From positions 1 through 38,022 of the IMG/VR virus record IMGVR_UViG_3300042868_002352: DNA of 38,022 nucleotides. One strand, 5' to 3'. The translations under genes were made by a program, and so were the position numbers. Position 1 is the first letter of the stretch, and each line of letters starts with the position of its first letter. The notes below the pieces were generated by a model. The model saw nothing but the letters and a program-made list of their open reading frames with translations. It searched no databases and had not been told where the DNA came from. This document shows, in pieces, positions 1 to 7,733 of this stretch. This stretch comes from a virus.

Positions 1-126
1 GTTGGCTTGATCAATATATCCTATAATACCAATGTTGGCTGCAGTAATAGCTAGGTTAGCGGCTCCTACCTGACCTGATTGTATAGTGTTGGCTTGATCA
101 ATATATCCTATAATACCAATGTTGGC
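1..126 (-). repeat. In-frame 87-bp (29-codon) repeat in fibre gene
   Basis: Bases 1-39 and 88-126 are identical over 39 bp, and their starts are 87 bp apart. A diverged third unit follows near 127-175. The period is a multiple of three, so the repeat is a protein repeat inside the fibre gene. Confidence 0.85.
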
Positions 127-687
127 CGTTGATACAGCCTCATCAACATACCCTTTAATACCAGTATTAGCAGTTGCTATCTGAGCTGATTGTATGGTAT
201 TAGCTAGACTTACTGCTGAATTAACTGCTGAAATCTGTCCATCAACATAGACTTTTAATGCGGCATTGGCCACAGTGATATTATTATTTGTGTTGGCGAT
301 ACTGTTGGTTATTGATGTGCTATAACTAGCATCGTTGGCTAGTGCTGTGGCTATTTCATTTAATGTGTTTAATGCACCGGGGGCACCACCAACTAATGCT
401 GAAATATTAGCTGCGATTGCCGCATCTACATAATTGCGTGTGGCTGTATTGGCCACAGTGAGATTAGCTTGGCTTACATAAGCTGTGGTTGAATATCCTA
501 CTATGTCATTTACTGTTAAAATAACGTTGCCAGTACGACCAGCCACGCTAGTAACTGAATTAGTCAGAGAATTTACGTTGTTTTTGAGGATTTGAAAATT
601 GTTATTAACAATGCCAAAAGCTGTGCGTATCGGATCTCCATTACCTGCTGATGGGCCCGTGCCTATGTTGACGTTGGATAAATTCAT
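1..687 (-). CDS. Tail-fibre-like structural protein, 3' end outside window
   Basis: The frame is open from an ATG at 687 to base 1, giving 229 visible codons; the stop lies beyond the window. The N-terminus (MNLSNVNIGTG...) is followed by low-complexity sequence rich in Ala, Asn, Thr, Ile and Val. It contains repeated units built around GIIGYIDQAN and similar YVD segments. Such repetitive, cysteine-free sequence next to other virion-type genes is typical of phage tail or neck fibre shafts. AAGG lies 8 nt upstream of the ATG. Fibre identity is inferred from composition, repeats and neighbours; no receptor-binding domain is visible here. Confidence 0.7.
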   Translation of the reverse strand, partial: MNLSNVNIGTGPSAGNGDPIRTAFGIVNNNFQILKNNVNSLTNSVTSVAGRTGNVILTVNDIVGYSTTAYVSQANLTVANTATRNYVDAAIAANISALVGGAPGALNTLNEIATALANDASYSTSITNSIANTNNNITVANAALKVYVDGQISAVNSAVSLANTIQSAQIATANTGIKGYVDEAVSTANIGIIGYIDQANTIQSGQVGAANLAITAANIGIIGYIDQAN

Positions 688-698
688 GTGCTAAACCT

Positions 699-720
699 TG
701 TTTATATTTTTATATTTATC
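699..720 (-). promoter_or_regulatory. Possible T4-type late promoter of the fibre gene
   Basis: The minus strand carries overlapping near-matches to TATAAATA upstream of the ATG at 687: GATAAATA (720-713), TATAAAAA (714-707) and TATAAACA (706-699). None is exact, and which one works is unknown. The ribosome-binding AAGG at 697-694 argues for one of the two upstream boxes. Confidence 0.3.
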
Positions 721-776
721 GGTTTCGCAGAATAAAAATTTGTTAGATTTTGATTACTACAAGCAGTTTTGGTATA

Positions 777-1589
777 TTATGCCGCTGATGTTACTTGTTT
801 CCAAGTTGGTGAAGCTTTAGTTCCACCATTGATGTATAATTTAGCATTGGTTATGTCAATACACAGTGATCCAGGACCTGCAAAATTAGCACCAGTGGTA
901 CCGTTGGTTGGAACACCAGCACCTGTCAGGAATACTACATCATTCGACACACGCCACTCAGCTTTCTTATAAGGTTTAACATAGCCTGCGCCAATGGAAA
1001 CCATGTTCAAATCCATACCATAGTCAAATCCACTGCCTGCTGTGGTATTCTGCATGGTGATACCAAAGCCAGCACCTGCTGATGTAATTCCACCATCACC
1101 ATCGAGATATGCCATAACTGCTGCATCTGCTGTTGTTGTAGTATCTGCGATAAATCCCACAACACCTGCCTTGGGGAATGTGCTGGCATTAGTGCCTGTG
1201 ATATTATATGCACCAACTACACCTGCAAGATAATTACTGGTCCTAGTTAAACTACTGCCAGAGACGATGCCAAGTGTGCCATATCCAGAAGCTGGAGATG
1301 TAGATGTACTACTACCGTAGTCAGCACCTAATGTAGCTGTAGCACGAACAGTAGCGTTTGAGCCACTCGTACCTGTTAATGTCCTGCTTAACCTAATAGA
1401 GCCTGCTGTGACATTTCCTAGCTCTCCACTGAGTCTTGGAGTTATATATCCACCCGCTGTTGCACCATCATGCACACGCAGTTGATAGGTCGTAGTATCA
1501 AGGGTTAGTTCACCGATCGGACCGGTATAAGTTGAGCTAGCTGTGGTATTACCACGTTTAAGCAATATCTGTACATTAGCTACGGTCAT
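777..1589 (-). CDS. Putative tail-fibre or virion structural protein
   Basis: A 270-aa protein. Near the N-terminus it has a GELTLDTTTYQLRVHDG segment followed by AGG, the motif seen in N-terminal domains of many phage fibre and hyaluronidase-like proteins. The middle is Gly/Thr/Ala-rich and repetitive. The C-terminus (about 230-270) has a GSLCIDITNAKLYINGG segment of the kind that ends fibre heads. It lies between two other structural-type genes; its ATG overlaps the upstream stop as TAATG. I see no enzyme motif. Exact role (fibre, whisker or baseplate spike) cannot be decided from sequence. Confidence 0.65.
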   Translation of the reverse strand: MTVANVQILLKRGNTTASSTYTGPIGELTLDTTTYQLRVHDGATAGGYITPRLSGELGNVTAGSIRLSRTLTGTSGSNATVRATATLGADYGSSTSTSPASGYGTLGIVSGSSLTRTSNYLAGVVGAYNITGTNASTFPKAGVVGFIADTTTTADAAVMAYLDGDGGITSAGAGFGITMQNTTAGSGFDYGMDLNMVSIGAGYVKPYKKAEWRVSNDVVFLTGAGVPTNGTTGANFAGPGSLCIDITNAKLYINGGTKASPTWKQVTSAA

Positions 1590-2080
1590 TATATAGTTCC
1601 TCCGTCATAGACGATGTTAGCCGCAAACGGCTCAGCATTGTAGTATGCTGGTAATACTTCTAGATCTAAGGACACACCGTAGTTGTCATCTGCGTATAAT
1701 GGGCGTTCTGTGTTATCTGAAGTTTTGTTAGTTTTGAATGTTAGTTTATAAATCCTATTTTCTAAGTTGCTGACTGTGATAGCATCAAAGGTAAATGCTC
1801 CTCGACCGTTGGCAACATTAGCAAACGTCACAGCATAGGTATTGATCGTAGCAACATTATCAGGATCCTGTATGCTGGCCTGCACTGTATATCCAGTGAG
1901 ATTTACCAGTTTCTGATCTTGATTCTTAAATTCTACTATCACAGGATTATCGATACCTTGATAGACTTTTATAGGACGTGTATACACAGGTCTGTTCCTC
2001 GTTTTAATTGTGGGATCAGAATAGTCCAAAATTTGAACAGTGAACTTATTATCATATAAATAACTTGTGATTAGGGGCAC
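1589..2080 (-). CDS. Putative baseplate or fibre-attachment protein
   Basis: A 163-aa protein starting at GTG 2080; no nearby ATG exists in frame. The central part (about 35-145) reads as a beta-rich domain: an IKVYQGIDNPVIVEFKNQD strand pair, then LTGYTVQASI and later IYKLTF. This resembles the N-terminal domain of BppU-type baseplate proteins, in which a linear polynomial-like 'input' strand pattern precedes the fibre. The similarity is my reading of the pattern, not a search result. It is cotranscribed with the two fibre-like genes downstream. A late promoter for the opposite strand lies inside its first codons. Confidence 0.5.
   Translation of the reverse strand: MPLITSYLYDNKFTVQILDYSDPTIKTRNRPVYTRPIKVYQGIDNPVIVEFKNQDQKLVNLTGYTVQASIQDPDNVATINTYAVTFANVANGRGAFTFDAITVSNLENRIYKLTFKTNKTSDNTERPLYADDNYGVSLDLEVLPAYYNAEPFAANIVYDGGTI
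2055..2062 (+). promoter_or_regulatory. T4-type late promoter (exact TATAAATA), plus strand
   Basis: An exact TATAAATA box sits on the plus strand within the first codons of the minus-strand gene that starts at 2080. It is correctly placed to drive the plus-strand gene whose ATG is at 2121, with initiation expected near 2068-2072. This implies late expression by the gp55/gp33-type system. Confidence 0.7.
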
Positions 2081-2120
2081 TTTTAGTCTCGATCCTTATA
2101 AGGTATTTATCGTATACTCC

Positions 2121-2495
2121 ATGGAAGATAGTTATAAGAAATTATTAGATCAATACCCGTTTATCAGCTTCCTGACCTATGGCGGTAATGACTATATAGG
2201 GATCATACAGAACAGTGATGAAATCATCACAACTATCTATGATTTTGCGGCTCTGCGTACCCTATCACAGAAGACACGCTTCTTAGAACTAGCAGATCAA
2301 TGGTGGTGGGAAAGTAATAGACTAGTGCCCATTAACGTGTTTCTAAAGCAGGATTGGATAGAATTTAGAGTTTGTTTGAAAACATTCAACAGCAAGGACG
2401 TGAATATACAGCATGGTCCTTATATCAGTCTTAGAGAAATAGCTAATAAACGCAGTAAACGTAGAAGTATTACACTTGTTCGCAAAGTAAGTTAA
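2121..2495 (+). CDS. Conserved hypothetical protein, late-expressed
   Basis: One of only two plus-strand genes. A GTG at 2067 would lengthen it by 18 codons, but it lies at or before the expected start of the late transcript, so I prefer ATG 2121 (124 aa). The sequence has a DFAALRTLSQKTRFLE helix, an unusual WWWESNR cluster near the middle and a basic C-terminus (KRSKRRS). I recall similar WWWESNR-type proteins in T4-like marine phages but know no function. Its last 26 bases overlap the 3' end of the minus-strand gene at 2470. The late promoter suggests a morphogenesis or virion role (inference). Confidence 0.65.
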   Translation: MEDSYKKLLDQYPFISFLTYGGNDYIGIIQNSDEIITTIYDFAALRTLSQKTRFLELADQWWWESNRLVPINVFLKQDWIEFRVCLKTFNSKDVNIQHGPYISLREIANKRSKRRSITLVRKVS

Positions 2496-3042
2496 GATTT
2501 ACCACAACCAAAGTAGCATAAGCGATCGCGTGTGCTTTCTTAAAACTGTATTCACCCTCAACTCGATCCCATACAGTAGCCGCAACATCCTTCCAACTTT
2601 TACCTATTAGGTGACGTTTGCCTGGACGGATCACTGCTAGGAACATGGCCAGTCTAGGGATAGTATCCACAGGCTCCGGCATTTTAAGCAAGGTATCATA
2701 GTGATTGTTGACGTGTATTAACTGCGCACATATTGAACTATCATATAACTTGGTCCAATCAGGTTCTTGCATGAGACTAACTAAGTGTTCTTCACTCTTA
2801 ACCTGTTTATAAACATGGACATTTAATAAGTCTAGCTTCATATACCCACGAGCTTCTGCATCGTTGTAGTCTAAACTAGCTGATCCTACAAAAGGATCTA
2901 CGGGTATATCTGTAGCATACACACCTGTATTATGTTTAACTAGTTTACCATCACGTATGATACTAGCAGGCGTGACGTTTAACAAGTCTAATACCTGTTG
3001 ACGATCAGCAAAGTCTATGTCAATGTCTGACTGGAATTTCAT
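2470..3042 (-). CDS. Miniature DnaE-like protein (DNA polymerase III alpha core motifs)
   Basis: A 190-aa protein. In order it shows SDIDIDF (5-11), like the DnaE palm PDIDIDF with two catalytic Asp; KHNTGVYATDIPV (36-48), like the DnaE HAGGVVI region; GYMKLDLLNV (66-75), like GLVKFDFLGL with the third catalytic Asp (here D71); AMFLAVIRPGK (132-142), like ALFRPGP; and FKKAHAIAYATLVV (167-180), like FNKSHSAAYA. All three palm Asp are kept, in DnaE order, yet the protein is less than a fifth of the usual DnaE length; PHP, HhH, OB and tau-binding parts are absent. The ATG overlaps the upstream stop as ATGA. Function is unknown; it may be a non-polymerase derivative. Confidence 0.6.
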   Translation of the reverse strand: MKFQSDIDIDFADRQQVLDLLNVTPASIIRDGKLVKHNTGVYATDIPVDPFVGSASLDYNDAEARGYMKLDLLNVHVYKQVKSEEHLVSLMQEPDWTKLYDSSICAQLIHVNNHYDTLLKMPEPVDTIPRLAMFLAVIRPGKRHLIGKSWKDVAATVWDRVEGEYSFKKAHAIAYATLVVVNLNLLCEQV

Positions 3043-3284
3043 AGATATTCTGGTGGTATAAAATCTGGGCCAGGTGTATTGGGTGCGATCCCAATACTTT
3101 CTTGTGATTGTTGGGGTATAGATACTTCAATTCGATCTAGTTGCTCACGTATTTTTGTGATGTCGTAGCCTAGCAGTAATAATTCATTACGTACTAGTGT
3201 GATATCACTTTTAATATCATCAAATAATGCTCTTAGTTCATCAGCGATCACAGCTTCGCCTCCTTCAATATACTCTTTATCCAT
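3039..3284 (-). CDS. Small hypothetical protein with coiled-coil segment
   Basis: An 81-aa acidic protein. Residues 14-55 look helical with heptad-like hydrophobic spacing (LRALFDDIKSDITLVRNELL...IREQLDRIEV). The C-terminal 25 residues are Pro/Gly-rich (NTPGPDFIPPEYL). It overlaps the upstream gene by 37 bp and the downstream DnaE-like gene by 4 bp (ATGA), so the three are probably translationally coupled. A partner role for the DnaE-like protein is conceivable but unsupported beyond adjacency. Confidence 0.6.
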   Translation of the reverse strand: MDKEYIEGGEAVIADELRALFDDIKSDITLVRNELLLLGYDITKIREQLDRIEVSIPQQSQESIGIAPNTPGPDFIPPEYL

Positions 3285-3949
3285 TCAGTGTCCGCCACAT
3301 AATCTTGAAATTTCCTTTGCCAATATTCTGGATCTATCCAAGGAAGAACAACAGTAAGTTGATCATCATTGAGAGTATCCAAGAAGTCAATGCCAGAATC
3401 ACAATTATAAACAATCCAAGGACTAATCCTACCATTAGCGATGTGATGACATACGCGATTAGGATTACCAAACCTAAAATAATCACTAAATCCATTCTTA
3501 AATTCTCCATGTTCATCTGCATAGTCTTGCATTTCCTTAAAAGCACGCTCAAGGGCATCTTGCGTTGCTTCCTTGCGCATATATCCTCTAAGATATTCTA
3601 AATAAACCTTTTCATGTGTCCAATGATCAAGTTTTTTATTTTCTTTAATCACATAGTCAATAAACATCTTTGGATTGACAGCACGTATACCCACCATGTG
3701 ACGACCAAATTTAACAAAGGCACGATAATAGGGACTAGCAACAAAGTCTGTGTATGACTTCATCTTTGCTGATCCCTGTGTTAGCTCATAGAATCGTAGG
3801 TATGCCTGAAGACCAAACTGTACACCAATTTCTTTTTCTTCTTGCCAGCGTCGTTTTTCTTCGCAAAGGTGCACAGCAAGGCTTGATTCCTTGCGGAACT
3901 CCTTACTACAATATTTGCACTTATAGCTCGGCTTTAATTGATTTGTCAT
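3248..3949 (-). CDS. Zinc-finger-containing conserved hypothetical protein
   Basis: From ATG 3949 the protein has 233 aa. An in-frame ATG at 3994 is possible but would deepen the overlap with the upstream gene to 74 bp. Residues 8-31 form a C2H2-like zinc finger (CKYCSKEFRKESSLAVHLC, with C11, C14, H27 and C29 as candidate ligands). The rest is helical and rich in aromatic residues (YLRFYELTQ, YRAFVKFGRH, DYFRFGNPNR, LPWIDPEYWQRKF). No catalytic motif is recognised. The finger suggests nucleic-acid or protein binding. It sits just downstream of the clamp-loader-like gene. Confidence 0.65.
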   Translation of the reverse strand: MTNQLKPSYKCKYCSKEFRKESSLAVHLCEEKRRWQEEKEIGVQFGLQAYLRFYELTQGSAKMKSYTDFVASPYYRAFVKFGRHMVGIRAVNPKMFIDYVIKENKKLDHWTHEKVYLEYLRGYMRKEATQDALERAFKEMQDYADEHGEFKNGFSDYFRFGNPNRVCHHIANGRISPWIVYNCDSGIDFLDTLNDDQLTVVLPWIDPEYWQRKFQDYVADTEWIKSILKEAKL

Positions 3950-4385
3950 CAAGTCCGAGGTTTCGTGCCATGTCTGCAATATCTCGTTTATCATTGATTT
4001 TTGCCAGTAATTCTATTTCATCTTGTTTCATGGTAGGAAATAACTTAGCAAGGAATTTCGTTGCTTTGCTATTACCCTCTTTTTTCTTAGTACCTTGCCA
4101 ATAGTGAAATTGCTTGCCCATGTTTGGACTTACAGTTGTACAACTTAACCACTGTAGTTTTGGATGCTTGTTTAGGTCAAAGAAGTTTTTATTTACACGC
4201 TCATTAGTAGCCATTAGATAATAGGCTTGTAAGTCTTGACTTCCACCTACACTAGCACCATAGCGTAACATTAGATATGTACTAAATGCCTTGCGTTGTT
4301 CATCAGTGAACTTGTCATAGTAAGCACGATCTTTACGATCATATGCGGCCATTTCATTGCCGATGTATAATGGATCACTGCTCAC
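3921..4385 (-). CDS. 62: Probable sliding-clamp loader small subunit (gp62-like)
   Basis: A 154-aa protein. The pattern KAFSTYLMLRYGASV...YYLMATNERVNKNFFDL...HPKLQWL, followed by a basic KQFHYWQGTKKK and a helical C-terminus (DEIELLAKINDKRDIADMARNLG), matches what I remember of the bacteriophage clamp-loader A subunit family (T4 gp62 counterpart). In T4, gp62 forms one subunit of the gp44/62 loader that places the gp45 clamp. No gp44 or gp45 gene is visible in this window, so context gives little support. The assignment rests on family memory, not on alignment to T4 gp62, to which similarity is low. Confidence 0.5.
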   Translation of the reverse strand: MSSDPLYIGNEMAAYDRKDRAYYDKFTDEQRKAFSTYLMLRYGASVGGSQDLQAYYLMATNERVNKNFFDLNKHPKLQWLSCTTVSPNMGKQFHYWQGTKKKEGNSKATKFLAKLFPTMKQDEIELLAKINDKRDIADMARNLGLDDKSIKAEL

Positions 4386-4618
4386 TTTTTATTCACCATA
4401 CTATGTAAGCGTTCAATTACACTGGCCATGTATCTGACCTTGTTTTCTAAACTATGTATCAAACCACTTTGTTGTTCAACTGTGCTGTGTAATTGTTCCA
4501 CTGATGCTTGTTGTTCACGCAGTTTCTTGTCTTGACTAAGCAAGTTTGGTCTTGGTGGCGCATTTGGATCAATTGCACGCTTTTTCTTTTGCTTAAATTG
4601 TTTTGGGTTAAATGCCAT
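4382..4618 (-). CDS. Small basic coiled-coil protein
   Basis: A 78-aa protein with a basic, proline-containing N-terminus (FKQKKKRAIDPNAPPRPN) and a C-terminal helix with heptad spacing (LREQQASVEQLHSTVEQQ...MASVIERLHSMV). It is probably an oligomerising or adaptor protein. It overlaps the gp62-like gene by 4 bp (ATGA-type) and the upstream gene by 11 bp. Function unknown. Confidence 0.6.
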   Translation of the reverse strand: MAFNPKQFKQKKKRAIDPNAPPRPNLLSQDKKLREQQASVEQLHSTVEQQSGLIHSLENKVRYMASVIERLHSMVNKK

Positions 4619-4859
4619 CTTTATAATCCTCTGAGAGCTTATATATAATTATACATTCTTCCACCGAGCGTTGTAAAGCAATATTTCGATTTCTGTGCTT
4701 GTAGATATCCGCCCACATGCGCTGTTCAACCAATTCTTTGGCTTCCCAACTTTGCCCAATCATTACTCGTTCTGTAGTACCTTCTAGTCGGGCATAGGTA
4801 GTGAGCCCACCATCCGGACTTTCATATATATAAGTTGCACCTGGTACTAGCTTACCCAT
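4608..4859 (-). CDS. Conserved hypothetical protein
   Basis: An 83-aa protein beginning MGKLVPGATYIYESPDGG, a start I recall in small proteins of T4-like marine phages. The first half looks like a small beta fold (TTYARLEGT, RVMIG); the second is helical (WEAKELVEQRMWADIYK). It overlaps the 51-aa membrane protein upstream by 8 bp. No function is known to me. Confidence 0.6.
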   Translation of the reverse strand: MGKLVPGATYIYESPDGGLTTYARLEGTTERVMIGQSWEAKELVEQRMWADIYKHRNRNIALQRSVEECIIIYKLSEDYKDGI

Positions 4860-5007
4860 TCCAATGCCTCAATATACCTGCTATGATAAACAAGTTGGTA
4901 ACGATATATAATGCTACTATCGCTGTTCTAATTGCTGCCACAACATCAGCTTCACTGTCTGTGATGCCTTCTTTTTGTCCAAGGGCCTTGGCCCAAAGTC
5001 TCCACAT
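4852..5007 (-). CDS. Small single-span membrane protein, 51 aa
   Basis: Frame ATG 5007 to TAA 4852 gives a 51-aa product. It starts MWRLWAKALGQ and ends in one hydrophobic span (TAIVALYIVTNLFIIAGIL, residues 28-46) followed by RHWNG. AAGG lies 9 nt before this ATG; an upstream in-frame ATG at 5028 is less likely. The stop overlaps the next start (ATGGGTAA). Similar MWRLWAKALG proteins recur in T4-like marine phages as I recall; function unknown, inner-membrane location inferred. Confidence 0.7.
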   Translation of the reverse strand: MWRLWAKALGQKEGITDSEADVVAAIRTAIVALYIVTNLFIIAGILRHWNG

Positions 5008-5021
5008 CGTCAATACCTTTC

Positions 5022-5522
5022 TTACCATATTTTACCGTAGTCCACTACTTCACTTTGTCGTGATATATCTTTTACAAAATAAGCACACAATGGTCGTTCG
5101 CCTTCTGTGATAGGTACTGCTAACATCTGTCCAGGTTTGAGTTTTGGAAAGTACCATTTAACATCTTGATAAATGTCTACGATCTCAATAGGTTCAAATA
5201 CAGGTTTGAAACTATCCAAGGGATTAAATGTAAACACACTAAAGCCACGATCGTTGATACTGGTCAATGGTATGACCTCTAGATCACCAAAGTCTGGTTC
5301 ACCAATCAACACCTGCCAATCCACAGGCATCTTAACCAAATTGCCACCAATGTTTAATACCAGGGCTGGGCTATTAAACGATTCCAAAAAGATCAATGGA
5401 ATAAAGAAATAGTCAGGATTCTTTGGATCGCTATTATCTAATATAGCAAAACGAAGATCCTCAACTTCATCCGGAATCTCATTCATCTCATATGCTTGGT
5501 TTTCTAATGTTAATATATACAT
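5022..5522 (-). CDS. Conserved hypothetical protein
   Basis: A 166-aa protein, acidic, mostly beta by pattern (FAILDN, FFIPLIFLE, ALVLNIGGN, VIPLTSIN, FSVFTF). A conserved-looking C-terminal part, VKWYFPKLKPGQMLAVPI followed by ERPLCAYFVKDI, resembles uncharacterised proteins of T4-like cyanophages in my memory. It has no signal peptide or catalytic motif. Its stop lies just upstream of the 51-aa membrane-protein start. Function not assigned. Confidence 0.6.
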   Translation of the reverse strand: MYILTLENQAYEMNEIPDEVEDLRFAILDNSDPKNPDYFFIPLIFLESFNSPALVLNIGGNLVKMPVDWQVLIGEPDFGDLEVIPLTSINDRGFSVFTFNPLDSFKPVFEPIEIVDIYQDVKWYFPKLKPGQMLAVPITEGERPLCAYFVKDISRQSEVVDYGKIW

Positions 5523-6034
5523 TAATTATTTTTCCTTGTTATAATATATCTTCCTGTATCTCTATCTTTGAATCCTTCTATTACTGTTCTATGTAATGGA
5601 AACTGGTCTAAATCCAATGGTGTGGTTACATATTCATCTGTGTAGTTGAACGTGCTGGCAAAATAAACCTTTGGTACATCTATTTTGTTAGCCACAGTGT
5701 TGACAAACTTATGATGTATGTGTCCGTAGTCCCCATCTTCAAAATGTGTTAGAATCAAATCAGCATCAACTACCTGCTTGATCGCAGATTCTGCTAGTTC
5801 CGCTGAAAAACTTAGTTCGTTATTTTCTATATCTCTATAGTCATCTATAAATCCTAAGAACTTGGTTGGTATGTTTCTACTATTCCAATATCCAGATATC
5901 TCCATGGATCTGATATCATCATAGTCATAGGTCAGATAAACGATTGACCATTCATAATCAGGGTGTGCATCAACAAATGGCCGGGCAAATATCACACAGT
6001 CATCTGGATGAGCAACTAGGACCTGAGCTTTCAT
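5522..6034 (-). CDS. PIG-L/LmbE-family deacetylase
   Basis: A 170-aa protein with the family signature AHPDD (8-12), whose His and Asp bind Zn and act in catalysis, and a second metal motif HIHH (105-108). The family removes N-acetyl groups from sugars such as GlcNAc linked to inositol, cysteine-thiol precursors or glycan intermediates. The protein is shorter than many members (about 220-250 aa), so the C-terminal part is reduced. It overlaps the PRMT-like gene by one base. With the adjacent SGNH hydrolase and the glycan cassettes, an amino-sugar substrate is the simplest guess; the actual substrate is unknown. Confidence 0.75.
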   Translation of the reverse strand: MKAQVLVAHPDDCVIFARPFVDAHPDYEWSIVYLTYDYDDIRSMEISGYWNSRNIPTKFLGFIDDYRDIENNELSFSAELAESAIKQVVDADLILTHFEDGDYGHIHHKFVNTVANKIDVPKVYFASTFNYTDEYVTTPLDLDQFPLHRTVIEGFKDRDTGRYIITRKNN

Positions 6035-6942
6035 TAGAAACTAAATCTCCAATCAATAATACTATGATCATACCATGTTACTATATCCTGATCTTTTCTG
6101 CATCTAGACAAAATAACCTTACTTGGATTCCCCCACCAAGTGTCTTTAACATTCATTGAAATATTTTCATGTTTGGCAGTCCAAAATATCACTGCACAGA
6201 TCTCCTGCCCAGCAACTGCATCTTTAGGGATAGTTAGTCTAATATCGTCAATGTTGACCTGCTGATTTAGATCAACGATTATTGGTTCTGTTTCATAGAT
6301 CTTTTCTAATTTAAGATCAGTGAATCTAGGTAGCATGGTAAATAATTTCTGTATACAATTTGCTTTATAAAGTGTATTTTCTAATTTGTGCTGTTGTTGG
6401 AATCCATCGTTTACCAGGGTTTCAAATGTTGTATCAATTTCAATATCAGGTTGAAACTCAAATGCATCTGATCCTGTTTGTACTATTGGGAATATTGGAT
6501 GATTTTTATATACTTCAACTTTAATCTCAAACTCACCAGGTATAAATTTGCCACCATGTTTTCTTGCATGCTCACTGATAGCAATGATGTTTTCATTGAA
6601 TATCTGACTGCCAATGGTTTCACTGACATAGATGTCTGCGGGTATATCTGTGGTTAAAAAATCTGCATTAATAACTTCAATAACTGAATCTAGTCCAACT
6701 TGTTTAATAACATGTTTGGCATAGTCTGCACGACCAGGATCCATTTCAATAGCATAGACTTTTTTAGCGCCAGCTTTTGCAGCCAGAACGCTTAAAAATC
6801 CAGTACCTGTGCCAATATCAACTACAACCTTGTCTTGGACAGATTGTTCGATGGCATTTTTATAAAATACATTACGACCAGTGTCGTTGATCATTGGCAT
6901 GAATATACCGTTGTCTGCAAACCAATTGAAATTTTCTGTCAT
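6034..6942 (-). CDS. PRMT-like class I SAM-dependent methyltransferase
   Basis: From ATG 6942 (overlapping the upstream stop as ATGA) the product is 302 aa; a GTG at 6951 is also in frame. Motif I is VVDIGTGTGFL (39-50), followed by VYAIE with the ribose-binding acidic residue E66. The segment SETIGSQIFNE (107-117) matches the PRMT 'double-E loop' with both Glu at the right spacing of nine (E108, E117). The C-terminal half reads as the beta-barrel of this family, but I see no clear THW loop. PRMTs methylate arginine; here the substrate could be protein or a small guanidino compound. Arginine specificity is not proven. Confidence 0.65.
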   Translation of the reverse strand: MTENFNWFADNGIFMPMINDTGRNVFYKNAIEQSVQDKVVVDIGTGTGFLSVLAAKAGAKKVYAIEMDPGRADYAKHVIKQVGLDSVIEVINADFLTTDIPADIYVSETIGSQIFNENIIAISEHARKHGGKFIPGEFEIKVEVYKNHPIFPIVQTGSDAFEFQPDIEIDTTFETLVNDGFQQQHKLENTLYKANCIQKLFTMLPRFTDLKLEKIYETEPIIVDLNQQVNIDDIRLTIPKDAVAGQEICAVIFWTAKHENISMNVKDTWWGNPSKVILSRCRKDQDIVTWYDHSIIDWRFSF

Positions 6943-7733
6943 AGTCCCCACGTGTCCTTGATAATATTGTAATAGACATTAGCCAAATACTCTTGGCTCT
7001 TAGGATCACCGTGGTAACCAGGATCCTTGTCTACAAATGGATATTCATTAGTAGCATACGCAGGAGTCTGCGCATAGTCTAAAGTTAGATAACCGTCACT
7101 GACTACCTTAGGTATTGCCGCACGTACAGTGTCGCTGGTCCAGAGATTGTTTGCTACCAGTAAAAATGGTATACCACTGTAGTATAACTGCATGATGCCG
7201 TCACGTATGATCCATTCATCCTGTTGACGTTTCCAGTTGCTGTCATATAAAAAGTTTACATATTGTTTAACTGCGGCTTGTGTGTGCTTGTCAATCTTAC
7301 CACTGCGATAAGGATGGTCATAGTTTTCTGCTAGACTAAAAATAGTTTCGCAGATCATGCGATAAGGATTGTTACCATAGTTTACATTATCGATACCAGC
7401 ATTGACGTCGTAGCCATTTAGCAATGACTGATCTTGTAGATGTTGTTGTAAAGGTGTGTTCCAGGCTTTAGGTTCAATGGTCCAATCATATGGTGCGGCA
7501 CTTGCTGGTATTTCCATACGATCGTAGAATGTTGGTGCTATGATAGCAAAGGTTGGTTGTTGACGAATAACTTCATCAATTTGTATTCGTATGCCACCAT
7601 TGCTACATCCTTGACGTGCCAAATTTTCTAATTCCCAATCTAGTTTATCTGCTAGGACTTCTCCGTAGCTAGTACCCGGCAAATCCTTGCTAGGTGCAGA
7701 GTAACTACAACCACAGATCATTAATTTTGCCAA
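6939..7733 (-). CDS. SGNH/GDSL-like hydrolase
   Basis: A 264-aa protein. Block I is MICGCSYS (5-12), with the nucleophile candidate S10; then LARQGCSNGGI provides the Gly/Asn block. DPGYHGDPKSQEYLA (from about 237) gives a C-terminal Asp/His pair at the expected place, followed by a terminal helix. SGNH enzymes hydrolyse or transfer acyl esters, often on glycans. Many phage members with GCSYS act near structural or glycan genes. It overlaps uvsW by 13 bp and the methyltransferase by 4 bp. Substrate unknown; O-acetyl groups on a surface or virion glycan are a guess. Confidence 0.65.
   Translation of the reverse strand: MAKLMICGCSYSAPSKDLPGTSYGEVLADKLDWELENLARQGCSNGGIRIQIDEVIRQQPTFAIIAPTFYDRMEIPASAAPYDWTIEPKAWNTPLQQHLQDQSLLNGYDVNAGIDNVNYGNNPYRMICETIFSLAENYDHPYRSGKIDKHTQAAVKQYVNFLYDSNWKRQQDEWIIRDGIMQLYYSGIPFLLVANNLWTSDTVRAAIPKVVSDGYLTLDYAQTPAYATNEYPFVDKDPGYHGDPKSQEYLANVYYNIIKDTWGL

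Noticed and set aside
1-126. Direct repeats that might be a CRISPR array
   Set aside because: Two 39-bp copies 87 bp apart keep the reading frame and encode a fibre repeat; there are no regular unique spacers.
2067-2120. GTG start for the plus-strand late gene
   Set aside because: It lies at or before the expected start of the TATAAATA-driven transcript; ATG 2121 is preferred.
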